Below the pieces are notes generated by a model. The model saw only the letters and a list, made by a program, of their open reading frames with translations, was not told where the DNA came from and ran no database searches. This document shows, in pieces, positions 1 to 6,015 of a DNA stretch of 6,912 nt. The position numbers were made by a program, and so were the translations under genes. The DNA comes from Thermoleophilaceae bacterium (GTDB taxonomy: Bacteria; Actinomycetota; Thermoleophilia; Solirubrobacterales; Thermoleophilaceae). Every line of letters begins with the position of its first letter. Positions within the stretch are counted from its first letter, which is position 1. The stretch is taken from the NCBI GenBank assembly GCA_013695885.1, contig JACCZP010000075.1, positions 1 to 6,912 of the forward strand. Reading direction: 5' to 3'.

Positions 1-1113
1 GCCGCCCGGGTGTCCGCCCGCGCCGGCGTTGGGGCGCTGCGGCTGGACCCTCACGCCCGCCCGCCGCGCCTGCCCGGCCCCGAGTGGGTCTCGGTGCGCC
101 CGCTGCTCGCCGGCATCTGCGGGTCAGACCAGGCGCTCGTGACCGGCGAGGCCTCACCCTACCTCGCCGCGCTCACGTCCGGGCCCTTCGTGCCCGGTCA
201 CGAGGTGGTGGGGCACGTGGCCTCGGGCGAGGGCCGCGGGCGCCGTGTGGTGGTCGAGCCTGCGCTCGGGTGTCAGGCGCGCGGCATCGAGCCGCCGTGT
301 CCCGAGTGCGAGGAGGGGCTGTACGCGCTGTGCCGCAACCTCACCGGCGGGGACGTCTCCGCCGGCCTCCAGATCGGCTTCTGCCGCGACACGTGTGGCG
401 GGTGGAGCGAGGGGCTGACCGCACACGCCTCGCAGCTCCACCCGATCCCCGACGACCTCTCCGACGAGGACGCCGTGCTCGTCGAGCCGCTGGCCTGCGC
501 CCTCCACGCCGCCCGCCGGGCCGAGCCCCGACCGGGCCAGGTGATCGCCGTGATCGGGGCGGGCACGATCGGCCTGCTGTGCGTGGCCGCGCTGCGGGCG
601 GTCGAGCCCGAGGCCACCGTCCTGTGCGTGGCCAAGCACCAGGCCCAGGAGCTCGAGGCGCGGCGGCTCGGAGCCGACCACACCGCCGGGACCGGACGGC
701 TGCACCTCGAGGGGGCCCGGATATGCGGCGCGCGCCGGCTCGTGGGCCCGCTCGGACGCGAGCTGCTGCTGGGCGGGTTCGACCGCGTGCTCGACTGCGT
801 GGGCTCCGGGTCGTCGCTCGAGGCGGCGATCACCGCGGTGCGCCCGCGCGGGCGGGTGATACTGGTGGGGATGCCCGGCTCGATCTCCGCCGACCTCGCG
901 CTCGCCTGGCAGCGGGAGGTACGCATCGACGGCGCATACGGGTACCGGCGCGACTTCCCCGAGGCCATCGAGCTGGCCCGCAGCCTTCGCCTCGGGCGGC
1001 TCGTGGGCCGCGGGTGGCACCTGCGTGACTTCCGCGAGGCTCTGGCAGACGCTCCGCGCGCCGCCCGGGCCGGTCGCGTGAAGACCGTTTTCGACCTGAG
1101 GAGCGACGGGTGA
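1..1113 (+). CDS. Zinc-dependent medium-chain (alcohol) dehydrogenase, 5' end cut by window edge
   Basis: Predicted cytosolic NAD(P)-dependent oxidoreductase of the zinc-containing MDR family that interconverts an alcohol and a carbonyl; substrate unknown. Counting from the GTG at 10: GICGSD carries catalytic-zinc Cys37, GHE gives His64/Glu65, and VEP (Glu159) is a further possible ligand. Cys88, Cys97, Cys100 and Cys108 form the structural-zinc lobe. GAGTIG (183-188) is the Rossmann dinucleotide loop. The end of the second Rossmann strand reads VAKH, with no acidic residue, which leans towards NADP (inference). The frame is open to base 1 (Ala-Ala-Arg before the GTG). Family members as I remember them have roughly 15-20 more N-terminal residues, so the true start probably lies outside the window; GTG 10 is the first start visible. 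It overlaps the next gene by 4 bp, implying one operon. Family call sure, substrate not. Confidence 0.88.
   Translation, partial: AARVSARAGVGALRLDPHARPPRLPGPEWVSVRPLLAGICGSDQALVTGEASPYLAALTSGPFVPGHEVVGHVASGEGRGRRVVVEPALGCQARGIEPPCPECEEGLYALCRNLTGGDVSAGLQIGFCRDTCGGWSEGLTAHASQLHPIPDDLSDEDAVLVEPLACALHAARRAEPRPGQVIAVIGAGTIGLLCVAALRAVEPEATVLCVAKHQAQELEARRLGADHTAGTGRLHLEGARICGARRLVGPLGRELLLGGFDRVLDCVGSGSSLEAAITAVRPRGRVILVGMPGSISADLALAWQREVRIDGAYGYRRDFPEAIELARSLRLGRLVGRGWHLRDFREALADAPRAARAGRVKTVFDLRSDG
1098..1103 (+). promoter_or_regulatory. Shine-Dalgarno GAGGAG for the LarA-like gene
   Basis: GAGGAG sits inside the last codons of the dehydrogenase gene, 6 nt before the GTG at 1110 that overlaps the dehydrogenase stop as GTGA. 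It is the reason for choosing the long start of the LarA-like gene over internal starts at ATG 1458 or GTG 1518, neither of which has a comparable purine-rich site. Confidence 0.65.
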
Positions 1114-3077
1114 GCCGTGTCGAGCGGCGTACCGCGGGGTCGGGGACCGAGGAGGATGCGGAGCGGGCGGAGGATGGCTCCGAGGTCGAGGGCGGGGAGG
1201 CTCGTGGCTCCGCGCCGGCACCGGCCTCGGCCGCGGGTCGGCGAGGCAAGGGCGTACGCCGCCGGTCCGAAGGCGACGGTGCGAAGGCGCCGGAGCCGAC
1301 CCGCGCTGAGTCGAGCCCGCACTCCTCGACGGAGGCCGTCGATCCCGCCGAGGCCGCCGCGGCGACGGAGGCCGCTGAGCCGGCCGAGACCGCCGATCTG
1401 GCCGAGCCCCCCGAGGAGCGCCCACCGCGACGGGGGCCGATCGTCCCGCGCCCGCCGATGGTCGAGCGCGTGCGTTCCTCCCGATCGCCCGCGCCGGGGT
1501 CGGGACGCGAGGCCTCCGTGGTGGAGATCACCTCCTCGTCGCCCCCCACGGTGTTCCACTCGGGCGAGTCCTTCCGGCTGGAGCGCCTGCCGGTGGGCAC
1601 GCGGGTGGTCTATCCGCCCCCGCCGATGCGCGGCCTCGCGGACGTCGACGCCGCGATCGCCGCCACGCTCGACGCGCCGCTCGACATGGACCCCCTCGAC
1701 GCCCACCTGCGTCCGGGGATGCGCCTGACCATCGCCTTCGACGACCTATCGGTCCCGCTGCCGCCCATGCGCACCCCGGACGTGCGCCAGCTCGTGATCG
1801 AGCAGGTGCTCGAGCGTGCGTACCGCGCGGGGGTGGACGACATACACCTGATCGCCGCCCTGGCCCTGCACCGGCGCATGACGCCGACCGAGCTGCGCCG
1901 CGCGGTCGGCGCCCGGGTGTTCGACGCCTTCCACCCCGACCGTCTCTACAACCACGACGCCGAGGACCCCGAGGGCAACGTGGAGGTAGGGGAGACCGAT
2001 CACGCCGAGCCGGTCACGCTCAACCGCCGCGCGGCGGAGTCGGACCTCCTCGTCTACGTCCACGTGGTTACCGCCTCCCTCCAGGGCGGCCCGAAGTCCA
2101 CGGCCATCGGGCTCGGCACCTACCGCTCGATCAGCGCGCATCACAACGTCCACTCGATGCGCCACTCGCGGTCGTTCATCGATCCCCCGAAGTCCGAGCT
2201 CCACCGCTCCTCGGGTCGCCAGGGCGCGATGATCGAGGCGGCGGTCCCGGTGTTCCACGTCGAGGCCACGCACAACAACGACATGTACGGCGACCCACTT
2301 CGCTTCCTGGCCAAGCCGGAGGCGCGATGGACCTCACGCGAGCAGGCCACCTTCGCTGCGGTGAAGCGGGCCACGGACCGGATGCCCACGCGCGCGCGCC
2401 GCACCGCGTTCCAGCGCCAGGCCGCCCCGTACGCCGTCACCAGCGTGGCGGCGGGCGCCATCGGGCCCGTGCACGAGGTGACGATGGCCCGCGTGGCCGA
2501 GCAGGGAGCGGTGCGCGTGCAGGGCCAGGCCGACGTGGTGACCGCCGGGCTTCCCTACATCGGCCCCTACAACGTGAACTCGATCCTCAACCCGGTGCTC
2601 GTCATGTGCCTCGGGCTCGGGTACTTCTTCAACCTCTACAAGGGCAGGCCGCTCGTGCGCGAGGGTGGGGTGCTGATCTTCACCCATCCGGTCGAGCGCG
2701 AGTTCCATCCGGTCCACCATCCGTCCTACATCGACTTCTACGAGGAGGTGCTGGCCGACACCACCGACATCGAGGAGATCGAGCGCCGCCACGAGCGCGC
2801 CTACGCCGAGGACGAGTGGTATCGCCACCTCTACCGGACGGGCAACGCCTACCACGGCGTCCACCCGTTCTACATGTGGTACTGGGGCGCGCACGCGCTT
2901 CAGCACGTCGGTGAGGTGATCTTCGTCGGAGGGAACCCGGCGGCCTGCCGGCGGATGGGCTTCCGCCGCGCGGACACCATGCGGGACGCCATCGAGATGG
3001 CCGAGCACGTGGTCGGGCGCGAGCCGTCGATAACCCACTTCCATTGCCCGCCGATCTTCTACGCGGAGGTCGAGTGA
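1110..3077 (+). CDS. LarA-like (lactate racemase/DUF2088 superfamily) protein with long low-complexity N-terminal tail
   Basis: 655 residues. Residues 1-137 are Ala/Glu/Pro/Arg-rich, repetitive and probably disordered. From about 138 the protein aligns along its length with LarA, the nickel-pincer-nucleotide racemase family. FDDLSVPLPP (210-219) matches the LarA D-x-T-R-P loop; ALHRRM (252-257) carries the family His; GGPKS (326-330) matches the lysine that tethers the cofactor (K329); His345 follows 16 residues later. The H254-K329 spacing of 75 is close to the 76 I recall for Lactobacillus LarA (H108-K184). The C-terminal half has an EGGVLIF strand, a His-rich stretch (H533, H536, H537) and an aromatic stretch at 584-592. 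Likely an epimerase, racemase or related nickel-pincer enzyme of unknown substrate. No larB, larC or larE (cofactor synthesis) is in the window. Third codon positions stay G/C-rich through the tail, so the tail looks genuinely coded. The GTGA overlap links it to the dehydrogenase. Confidence 0.85.
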   Translation: MSRVERRTAGSGTEEDAERAEDGSEVEGGEARGSAPAPASAAGRRGKGVRRRSEGDGAKAPEPTRAESSPHSSTEAVDPAEAAAATEAAEPAETADLAEPPEERPPRRGPIVPRPPMVERVRSSRSPAPGSGREASVVEITSSSPPTVFHSGESFRLERLPVGTRVVYPPPPMRGLADVDAAIAATLDAPLDMDPLDAHLRPGMRLTIAFDDLSVPLPPMRTPDVRQLVIEQVLERAYRAGVDDIHLIAALALHRRMTPTELRRAVGARVFDAFHPDRLYNHDAEDPEGNVEVGETDHAEPVTLNRRAAESDLLVYVHVVTASLQGGPKSTAIGLGTYRSISAHHNVHSMRHSRSFIDPPKSELHRSSGRQGAMIEAAVPVFHVEATHNNDMYGDPLRFLAKPEARWTSREQATFAAVKRATDRMPTRARRTAFQRQAAPYAVTSVAAGAIGPVHEVTMARVAEQGAVRVQGQADVVTAGLPYIGPYNVNSILNPVLVMCLGLGYFFNLYKGRPLVREGGVLIFTHPVEREFHPVHHPSYIDFYEEVLADTTDIEEIERRHERAYAEDEWYRHLYRTGNAYHGVHPFYMWYWGAHALQHVGEVIFVGGNPAACRRMGFRRADTMRDAIEMAEHVVGREPSITHFHCPPIFYAEVE

Positions 3078-3117
3078 GGATCGCGACGCCCGGTCACCGG
3101 CGGCGGGCCGGCAGGTC

Positions 3118-3924
3118 GTGAGGTTCGCCGAGGGCGGACGTGCGCTCGAGCGCCTGGCCGGGCGCTCGGGCGGGCGAGCGCCGCGTCCGCCGCGTCGCTG
3201 GCGGACGCTGCGCGCCGGGCCCGACCCGTGGCGCGAGGCGCCGAGCGAGGCCCCCGACCAGGCCTGGCTACGCCGGCGCGGCCCCTCGCTGGTGCGCGGT
3301 GGGCTCCAGCAGGGCCTGCTCTTCCCGGCCACGCGGGTGTTCACCGCCCCGATCGTCGAGGGCGCCGACGATCTCGCCCACGCCCCCCAGCCGGCGGTCA
3401 TCGCCCCGAACCACGGCTCGGACGTGGACACCCCGCTCGTGCTCCTCTCCCTACCGCACTCATGGCGGTCGCGGACCCTCGTGGGCGCGGCATCGGACCG
3501 CTTCTACCGCAATCGCTTCTTCGCGGTCATGACCGGCCTGTGGATCAACACCTTCCCCTTCGACCGCTCGGGGGACGGGCGCGGGATCGCGGCCGCCGCC
3601 GAGCTGCTGCGTGACGGACACAACGTGCTGCTCTATCCCCAGGGCACGCGCTCGGCGGGCACCACCGAGGGCTTTCGGTCGGGTGTGGCCCGGCTCTGCG
3701 TGGCCACCGGGGCGCCGCTCGTGCCCGTGCACGTGTCGGGCACGGCGCTGATCATGCCGAAGGACCGCGGGCTGTCGCGCCGGGGGACCGCTCGGGTGCG
3801 GTTCGGCCGCCCGCTCATGCCGCGAGATGGCGAGGAGATCGAGGAGTTCCTGGAGCGCGCGAACGAGGCCGTGGCGGAGTTGGGCGGGCGGGGCCGCGAC
3901 GGGCGCAGGACGGGCCGCGGTTAG
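3118..3924 (+). CDS. PlsC-like lysophospholipid (1-acylglycerol-3-phosphate) acyltransferase family protein
   Basis: 268 residues with the ordered acyltransferase blocks. NHGSDVD (98-104) is the H-x4-D catalytic motif (H99/D104). NTFPFDR (144-150) is block II. YPQGTRS (173-179) is block III, with Gln175 where the family usually has Glu. VPVHVSGT (202-209) is block IV. Such enzymes move an acyl chain onto a glycerophospholipid precursor at the inner face of the membrane. Residues 1-50 are Arg/Pro-rich and not recognised; I see no clear transmembrane helix, but residues 62-80 could be amphipathic. The GTG start at 3118 has only a weak GGCAGG upstream and the start could be somewhat later. It begins 40 bp after the LarA-like gene on the same strand, so co-transcription is likely. 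The stop interlocks with that of the opposite-strand gene. Acyl donor and acceptor are unknown. Confidence 0.85.
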   Translation: MRFAEGGRALERLAGRSGGRAPRPPRRWRTLRAGPDPWREAPSEAPDQAWLRRRGPSLVRGGLQQGLLFPATRVFTAPIVEGADDLAHAPQPAVIAPNHGSDVDTPLVLLSLPHSWRSRTLVGAASDRFYRNRFFAVMTGLWINTFPFDRSGDGRGIAAAAELLRDGHNVLLYPQGTRSAGTTEGFRSGVARLCVATGAPLVPVHVSGTALIMPKDRGLSRRGTARVRFGRPLMPRDGEEIEEFLERANEAVAELGGRGRDGRRTGRG

Positions 3925-4469
3925 AGCTCCACCCGCCGAAGGTCGCGAACCGGACACGGCGGCGGCTCGGTCGACGCGGCGTAGCGCTCCCACTCTCCTT
4001 CCTCGAGGCCCCGGAACCCGCGCTCCACACTTTCGAGGTAGCCCCGGGAGATCACCGCGCCCCCCGTGGCCAGGCCGCTCCGCAGGCGCTCCCGAGCGTC
4101 GGGGCGGCCTACGAAGGTCCATACGCGAGCCCCGACGGCAGGCCGCACGAGGTCGGTCACGTCGACGCGGCGGTAGTTGCGCTCGCGCCGATCGAGCGTC
4201 CGGAGGTCCTCACCGGTGACCGGGGCCAGGACGCCGTTGACCGCTGCGCCGGGGTCGGGGACGACGTCGAGGAACGCGACCATCACCGCCGGCGGCTCGC
4301 CGGTGTCGGGATCGAGGTAGCGCTTGTAGCCGGGGATGGCGACCCCGTTGTCCATCGCCACTCCCCAGACGCGGCGGTGGGCGGCCAGGTTCGCCACCCA
4401 TCCGTGCGCGGCGAGCTCACGCGTGGGGCGGAAGTCGGTCTCGGCCGCGAGCGACCCGTAGCCGAACAT
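3921..4469 (-). CDS. Gamma-glutamylcyclotransferase-fold (GGCT/AIG2-like) protein
   Basis: 182 residues. The N-terminus MFGYGSL is the family's conserved substrate-binding loop (YGSL, 4-7). LDRRERNYRRVDV (92-104) holds the conserved acidic residue, Glu96, which acts as general acid/base in GGCT enzymes. A relative of the family would release 5-oxoproline from a gamma-glutamyl peptide or amine in the cytosol; the actual substrate here is unknown. The length is normal for the family. The ATG at 4469 lies directly before FGYGSL. The frame upstream is closed by the TGA of the DUF3152 gene, so only eight codons exist between that TGA and the chosen ATG. The best purine run, GAGGGG, overlaps the TGA and is about 17 nt from the ATG, which is too far for a normal ribosome-binding site. 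Same strand and 21 bp after the DUF3152 gene, hence probably co-transcribed. Its 3' end overlaps the convergent acyltransferase by 4 bp. Confidence 0.82.
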   Translation of the reverse strand: MFGYGSLAAETDFRPTRELAAHGWVANLAAHRRVWGVAMDNGVAIPGYKRYLDPDTGEPPAVMVAFLDVVPDPGAAVNGVLAPVTGEDLRTLDRRERNYRRVDVTDLVRPAVGARVWTFVGRPDARERLRSGLATGGAVISRGYLESVERGFRGLEEGEWERYAASTEPPPCPVRDLRRVEL

Positions 4470-4490
4470 GAGCTCGGTGATCGCGGCCCC

Positions 4491-5390
4491 TCAGCCCGTT
4501 CCGCCACGCTCGAGGTCGAGCGGCCAGGGCCCGGGACGGCAGCCGCCGAGGCCCTTGGTCTGCTGAAGCATCACCGGCGCTCGGGCCCCGCGACGGGGGC
4601 AGCTCGAGTGCCCATGACCCAGGCCGTGACCCACCTCGTGATTCACCATGTAGCGCCGGTACTCGGCAAGGCGTCCGCGGTAGCCGGTCGCGCCTCCGGT
4701 CCACCGGCCTGCGTTCAGCACCGCCCGCCCGGCGTGGAAGCACGAGTAGCGCCGCCGAGTCTGGAGGGGAGCACAGAGGCGATCGGTGGTCGCGGGGCTC
4801 GCGAGGGTGACCCTGAACGCGACCGCGCCCTCGTCCACGCGGCGGAAGGCTCGCACTCCGGGGGAGCGCCAGCCGCGCCGATCGGCCAGAGTGCGCTCGA
4901 CCACGGTCGCGAAGCGCCGTGGCGAGATCCCGAGCCCGCCCTCGACCTCGACCGCGTAGAGCTGCAACGGTCCCGAGCCCGAGCGGCGGCTCGTACCCGG
5001 GACGGCGCGGAGCTTGCCCGTCCCGCGACGGGCGGACCGCACCCGTCGCCTCGCTGATGCGGGCTCGAGCCGTGGCGGCCCGAAGAGGGACGCGAAGCTC
5101 GTCGGCCGGCGCAGCCGCGGAGTAGGGACTTCGGCGGCGCCGGCTCGCTCGCCTGCGGTCAGAGGGGCTGGGGACGGCCCCGCCCGGCTCAGCATCCATC
5201 CGCCGACGACGACCAGCGAGAGCACCGTCATTGCCGTCGCGAGCGGGCGCGCTCTGCGGCGACGCCTGCGGGTGGAGATGAACGGGGAGGACGGGATCAA
5301 GACGCGAGGCTCGGGTGCCCGGAAGGGTAAGGACGACCCTCCCGAGGGGACCGACTCCCTCGGGGTGCTCGTCCGATAACTACACGGCAC
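4491..5390 (-). CDS. DUF3152 membrane-anchored predicted zinc metalloprotease
   Basis: 299 residues from the GTG at 5390. An Arg-rich patch (41-48) precedes one hydrophobic segment (about 51-67), so the protein is predicted to be anchored with an N-in topology and its catalytic part outside. Residues 70-140 are Pro/Arg/Ser-rich linker. The domain from about 141 ends in HEVGHGLGHGH (251-261), a metzincin-type HExxHxxGxxH with His251, His255 and His261 as zinc ligands and Glu252 as catalytic base. PVMLQQTKG (272-280) supplies a Met-turn candidate at M274. Four Cys (206, 217, 264, 284) could form two disulfides outside the cell. These features match DUF3152, an actinobacterial family of unknown substrate. 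The start is uncertain: the first 25 codons include AGT, TAT and TTA, rare in this DNA, and other in-frame starts are TTG 5300 and ATG 5231. It is followed closely by the GGCT-like gene. Confidence 0.85.
   Translation of the reverse strand: MPCSYRTSTPRESVPSGGSSLPFRAPEPRVLIPSSPFISTRRRRRRARPLATAMTVLSLVVVGGWMLSRAGPSPAPLTAGERAGAAEVPTPRLRRPTSFASLFGPPRLEPASARRRVRSARRGTGKLRAVPGTSRRSGSGPLQLYAVEVEGGLGISPRRFATVVERTLADRRGWRSPGVRAFRRVDEGAVAFRVTLASPATTDRLCAPLQTRRRYSCFHAGRAVLNAGRWTGGATGYRGRLAEYRRYMVNHEVGHGLGHGHSSCPRRGARAPVMLQQTKGLGGCRPGPWPLDLERGGTG
5341..5364. repeat. Perfect inverted repeat, 8-bp arms, 8-bp loop
   Basis: CCCGAGGG (5341-5348) and CCCTCGGG (5357-5364) are exact reverse complements around an 8-nt loop. 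It lies at the 5' end of the DUF3152 gene, about 40 bp upstream of the antitoxin's putative -10 site. It could be an operator between the divergent genes or a hairpin in the DUF3152 leader if that gene starts downstream of GTG 5390. There is no T-run on either side, so a simple terminator is unlikely. Chance occurrence in GC-rich DNA is possible. Confidence 0.4.
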
Positions 5391-5403
5391 GTGTCGGCGT
5401 GTG

Positions 5404-5409
5404 TATGCT
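5404..5409 (+). promoter_or_regulatory. -10 element TATGCT of the toxin-antitoxin operon (leaderless)
   Basis: TATGCT fits the actinobacterial TAnnnT -10 pattern and stands out in very GC-rich DNA. It is followed by 9 nt and then ATG 5419, so transcription would begin at or just before the start codon. No convincing -35 is seen; TACACG at 5381-5386 is at the right distance but weak. The same geometry recurs before the TIR gene and cofG. Confidence 0.5.
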
Positions 5410-5418
5410 GCCCGAGCA

Positions 5419-5676
5419 ATGGACGCCGGAGGTCACCGACTGAACATCACCCTGGACGCCGAGCACGCGGCGAAGCTCGCAAGCCTTGCCGAGCGGACTC
5501 ACGTTCAGGAGGGAACGCTTGCGCGTTCGCTCCTCACCATCGCCCTCGACGATGCCGACCCCGAACCTCGCAACCTCGTATCTCTGCTCGACGGCCTCGG
5601 GGGGGCGTTCGAGCGCGCGCAGCAGGGCGTTGAGGACGCCCGCGCCGGTCGGACCATCTCGCTCGACGATCTCTGA
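5419..5676 (+). CDS. Ribbon-helix-helix (CopG-like) antitoxin of a type II toxin-antitoxin pair
   Basis: 85 residues from ATG 5419. RLNITLD (7-13) is the DNA-binding beta strand. Helix A (about 14-28, AEHAAKLASLAERTH) and helix B (about 31-43, EGTLARSLLTIAL) complete the ribbon-helix-helix fold. The Asp/Pro-rich hinge (44-51) and C-terminal AQQGVEDARAGRTISLDDL (67-85) are the usual toxin-wrapping tail. It would neutralise the toxin encoded 2 nt downstream and repress its own operon. Start choice: ATG 5419 lies 9 nt after a TAnnnT element with no ribosome-binding site, fitting a leaderless message. A GTG at 5401 lies upstream of that element and is less likely. A strong GGAGGT at 5428-5433 stands 6 nt before an in-frame CTG (5440), which would start the protein exactly at the beta strand. 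The pair follows the divergent DUF3152 gene. Confidence 0.82.
   Translation: MDAGGHRLNITLDAEHAAKLASLAERTHVQEGTLARSLLTIALDDADPEPRNLVSLLDGLGGAFERAQQGVEDARAGRTISLDDL
5428..5433 (+). promoter_or_regulatory. Shine-Dalgarno-like GGAGGT in front of an in-frame CTG
   Basis: GGAGGT is the best ribosome-binding sequence in this block. It is followed by 6 nt and CTG 5440, codon 8 of the antitoxin as annotated here. The position is ideal for initiation at CTG, giving a 78-residue antitoxin that begins at the RHH strand. It may instead be coincidence, since the same bases encode GGH. Confidence 0.4.
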
Positions 5677-5678
5677 CC

Positions 5679-5969
5679 GTGGCCCGCGTCGAGTTGAGCG
5701 CGGCCGCGGCGGAGGATCTCGATCGGCTCATCGTCACCCACTCGCTCCCCGGGAACACGAGGGCACGGGTCAAGGCGTCACTCCGCCAGCTCGAGCGCTT
5801 CCCTCGCCTGGGACGCGAGCTCCCGGGCCGGTGGACGGACTTCCGGCTTCTGCTCGGACCGTGGCCGTGGCTGCTGATGATCTACCTCTTCCTTCCGGAC
5901 GAGGGGCGGGTCGTCGTCGTGACGATCCAGGACGCGCGCTCCTCCGCGGCGGCCACCGCCGAGCGCTGA
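5679..5969 (+). CDS. RelE/ParE-family toxin of a type II toxin-antitoxin pair
   Basis: 96 residues, the normal size for this fold. VELSAAAAEDLDRLI (4-18) is the first strand and helix. ARVKASLRQLERFPRLGREL (29-48) is the helical hairpin ending in the familiar FPRLGREL turn. DFRLLLGPWPWLLMIYLF (54-71) and RVVVVTIQDARSS (77-89) are the central strands, with the typical terminal DARSS. RelE members cut mRNA on the ribosome and ParE members poison gyrase; the sequence does not let me choose, though the DARSS ending is common in ParE/RelE-like proteins. The GTG start is 2 nt after the antitoxin stop, so the two are translationally linked and the order antitoxin-toxin is canonical. It looks intact. 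Pair residence next to a broken TIR gene suggests an accessory or defence patch. Confidence 0.85.
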   Translation: MARVELSAAAAEDLDRLIVTHSLPGNTRARVKASLRQLERFPRLGRELPGRWTDFRLLLGPWPWLLMIYLFLPDEGRVVVVTIQDARSSAAATAER

Positions 5970-5970
5970 C

Positions 5971-5987
5971 CCGGCTCCGCGAGCCGG
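5971..5987 (+). terminator. GC hairpin right after the toxin gene, possible terminator
   Basis: CCGGCTC (5971-5977) and GAGCCGG (5981-5987) pair perfectly around a 3-nt CGC loop, starting 1 nt after the toxin stop codon. No T-tract follows, which is common for actinobacterial 3' hairpins but leaves the call weak. It would separate the toxin-antitoxin operon from the TIR gene promoter at 6001. Confidence 0.35.
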
Positions 5988-6000
5988 TCCGGTGGTGGAC

Positions 6001-6006
6001 TACTGT
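6001..6006 (+). promoter_or_regulatory. -10 element TACTGT of the TIR gene (leaderless)
   Basis: TACTGT fits TAnnnT and is followed by exactly 9 nt and GTG 6016, whose product starts just before the RIFISYRR strand of the TIR domain. There is no ribosome-binding site. This favours GTG 6016 over the GTGs at 5992 and 5995, which lie upstream of the element. Confidence 0.45.
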
Positions 6007-6015
6007 GCCGCGGCC

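Noticed and set aside
273..1706. Long minus-strand open frame opposite the dehydrogenase and LarA-like genes
   Set aside because: Arg/Ser/Pro-rich product with no family motif; it mirrors two well-supported + strand genes and is typical of antisense frames in GC-rich DNA.
3088..3108. Short GCCCG/CGGGC and CCGG/CCGG pairings between the LarA-like and PlsC-like genes
   Set aside because: Arms are only 4-5 bp and GC-only, too weak to call a terminator.
2334..3431. Minus-strand open frame of 365 codons across the LarA-like and PlsC-like genes
   Set aside because: It spans two real genes and their gap, and the product is low-complexity with no recognisable domain.
4377..5057. Plus-strand open frame of 226 codons opposite the GGCT-like and DUF3152 genes
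   Set aside because: No motif, and it lies antisense to clear zinc-protease and GGCT motifs.
5401..5418. GTG 5401 as the antitoxin start
   Set aside because: It lies upstream of and overlaps the likely -10 element, has no ribosome-binding site, and adds residues outside the RHH fold.
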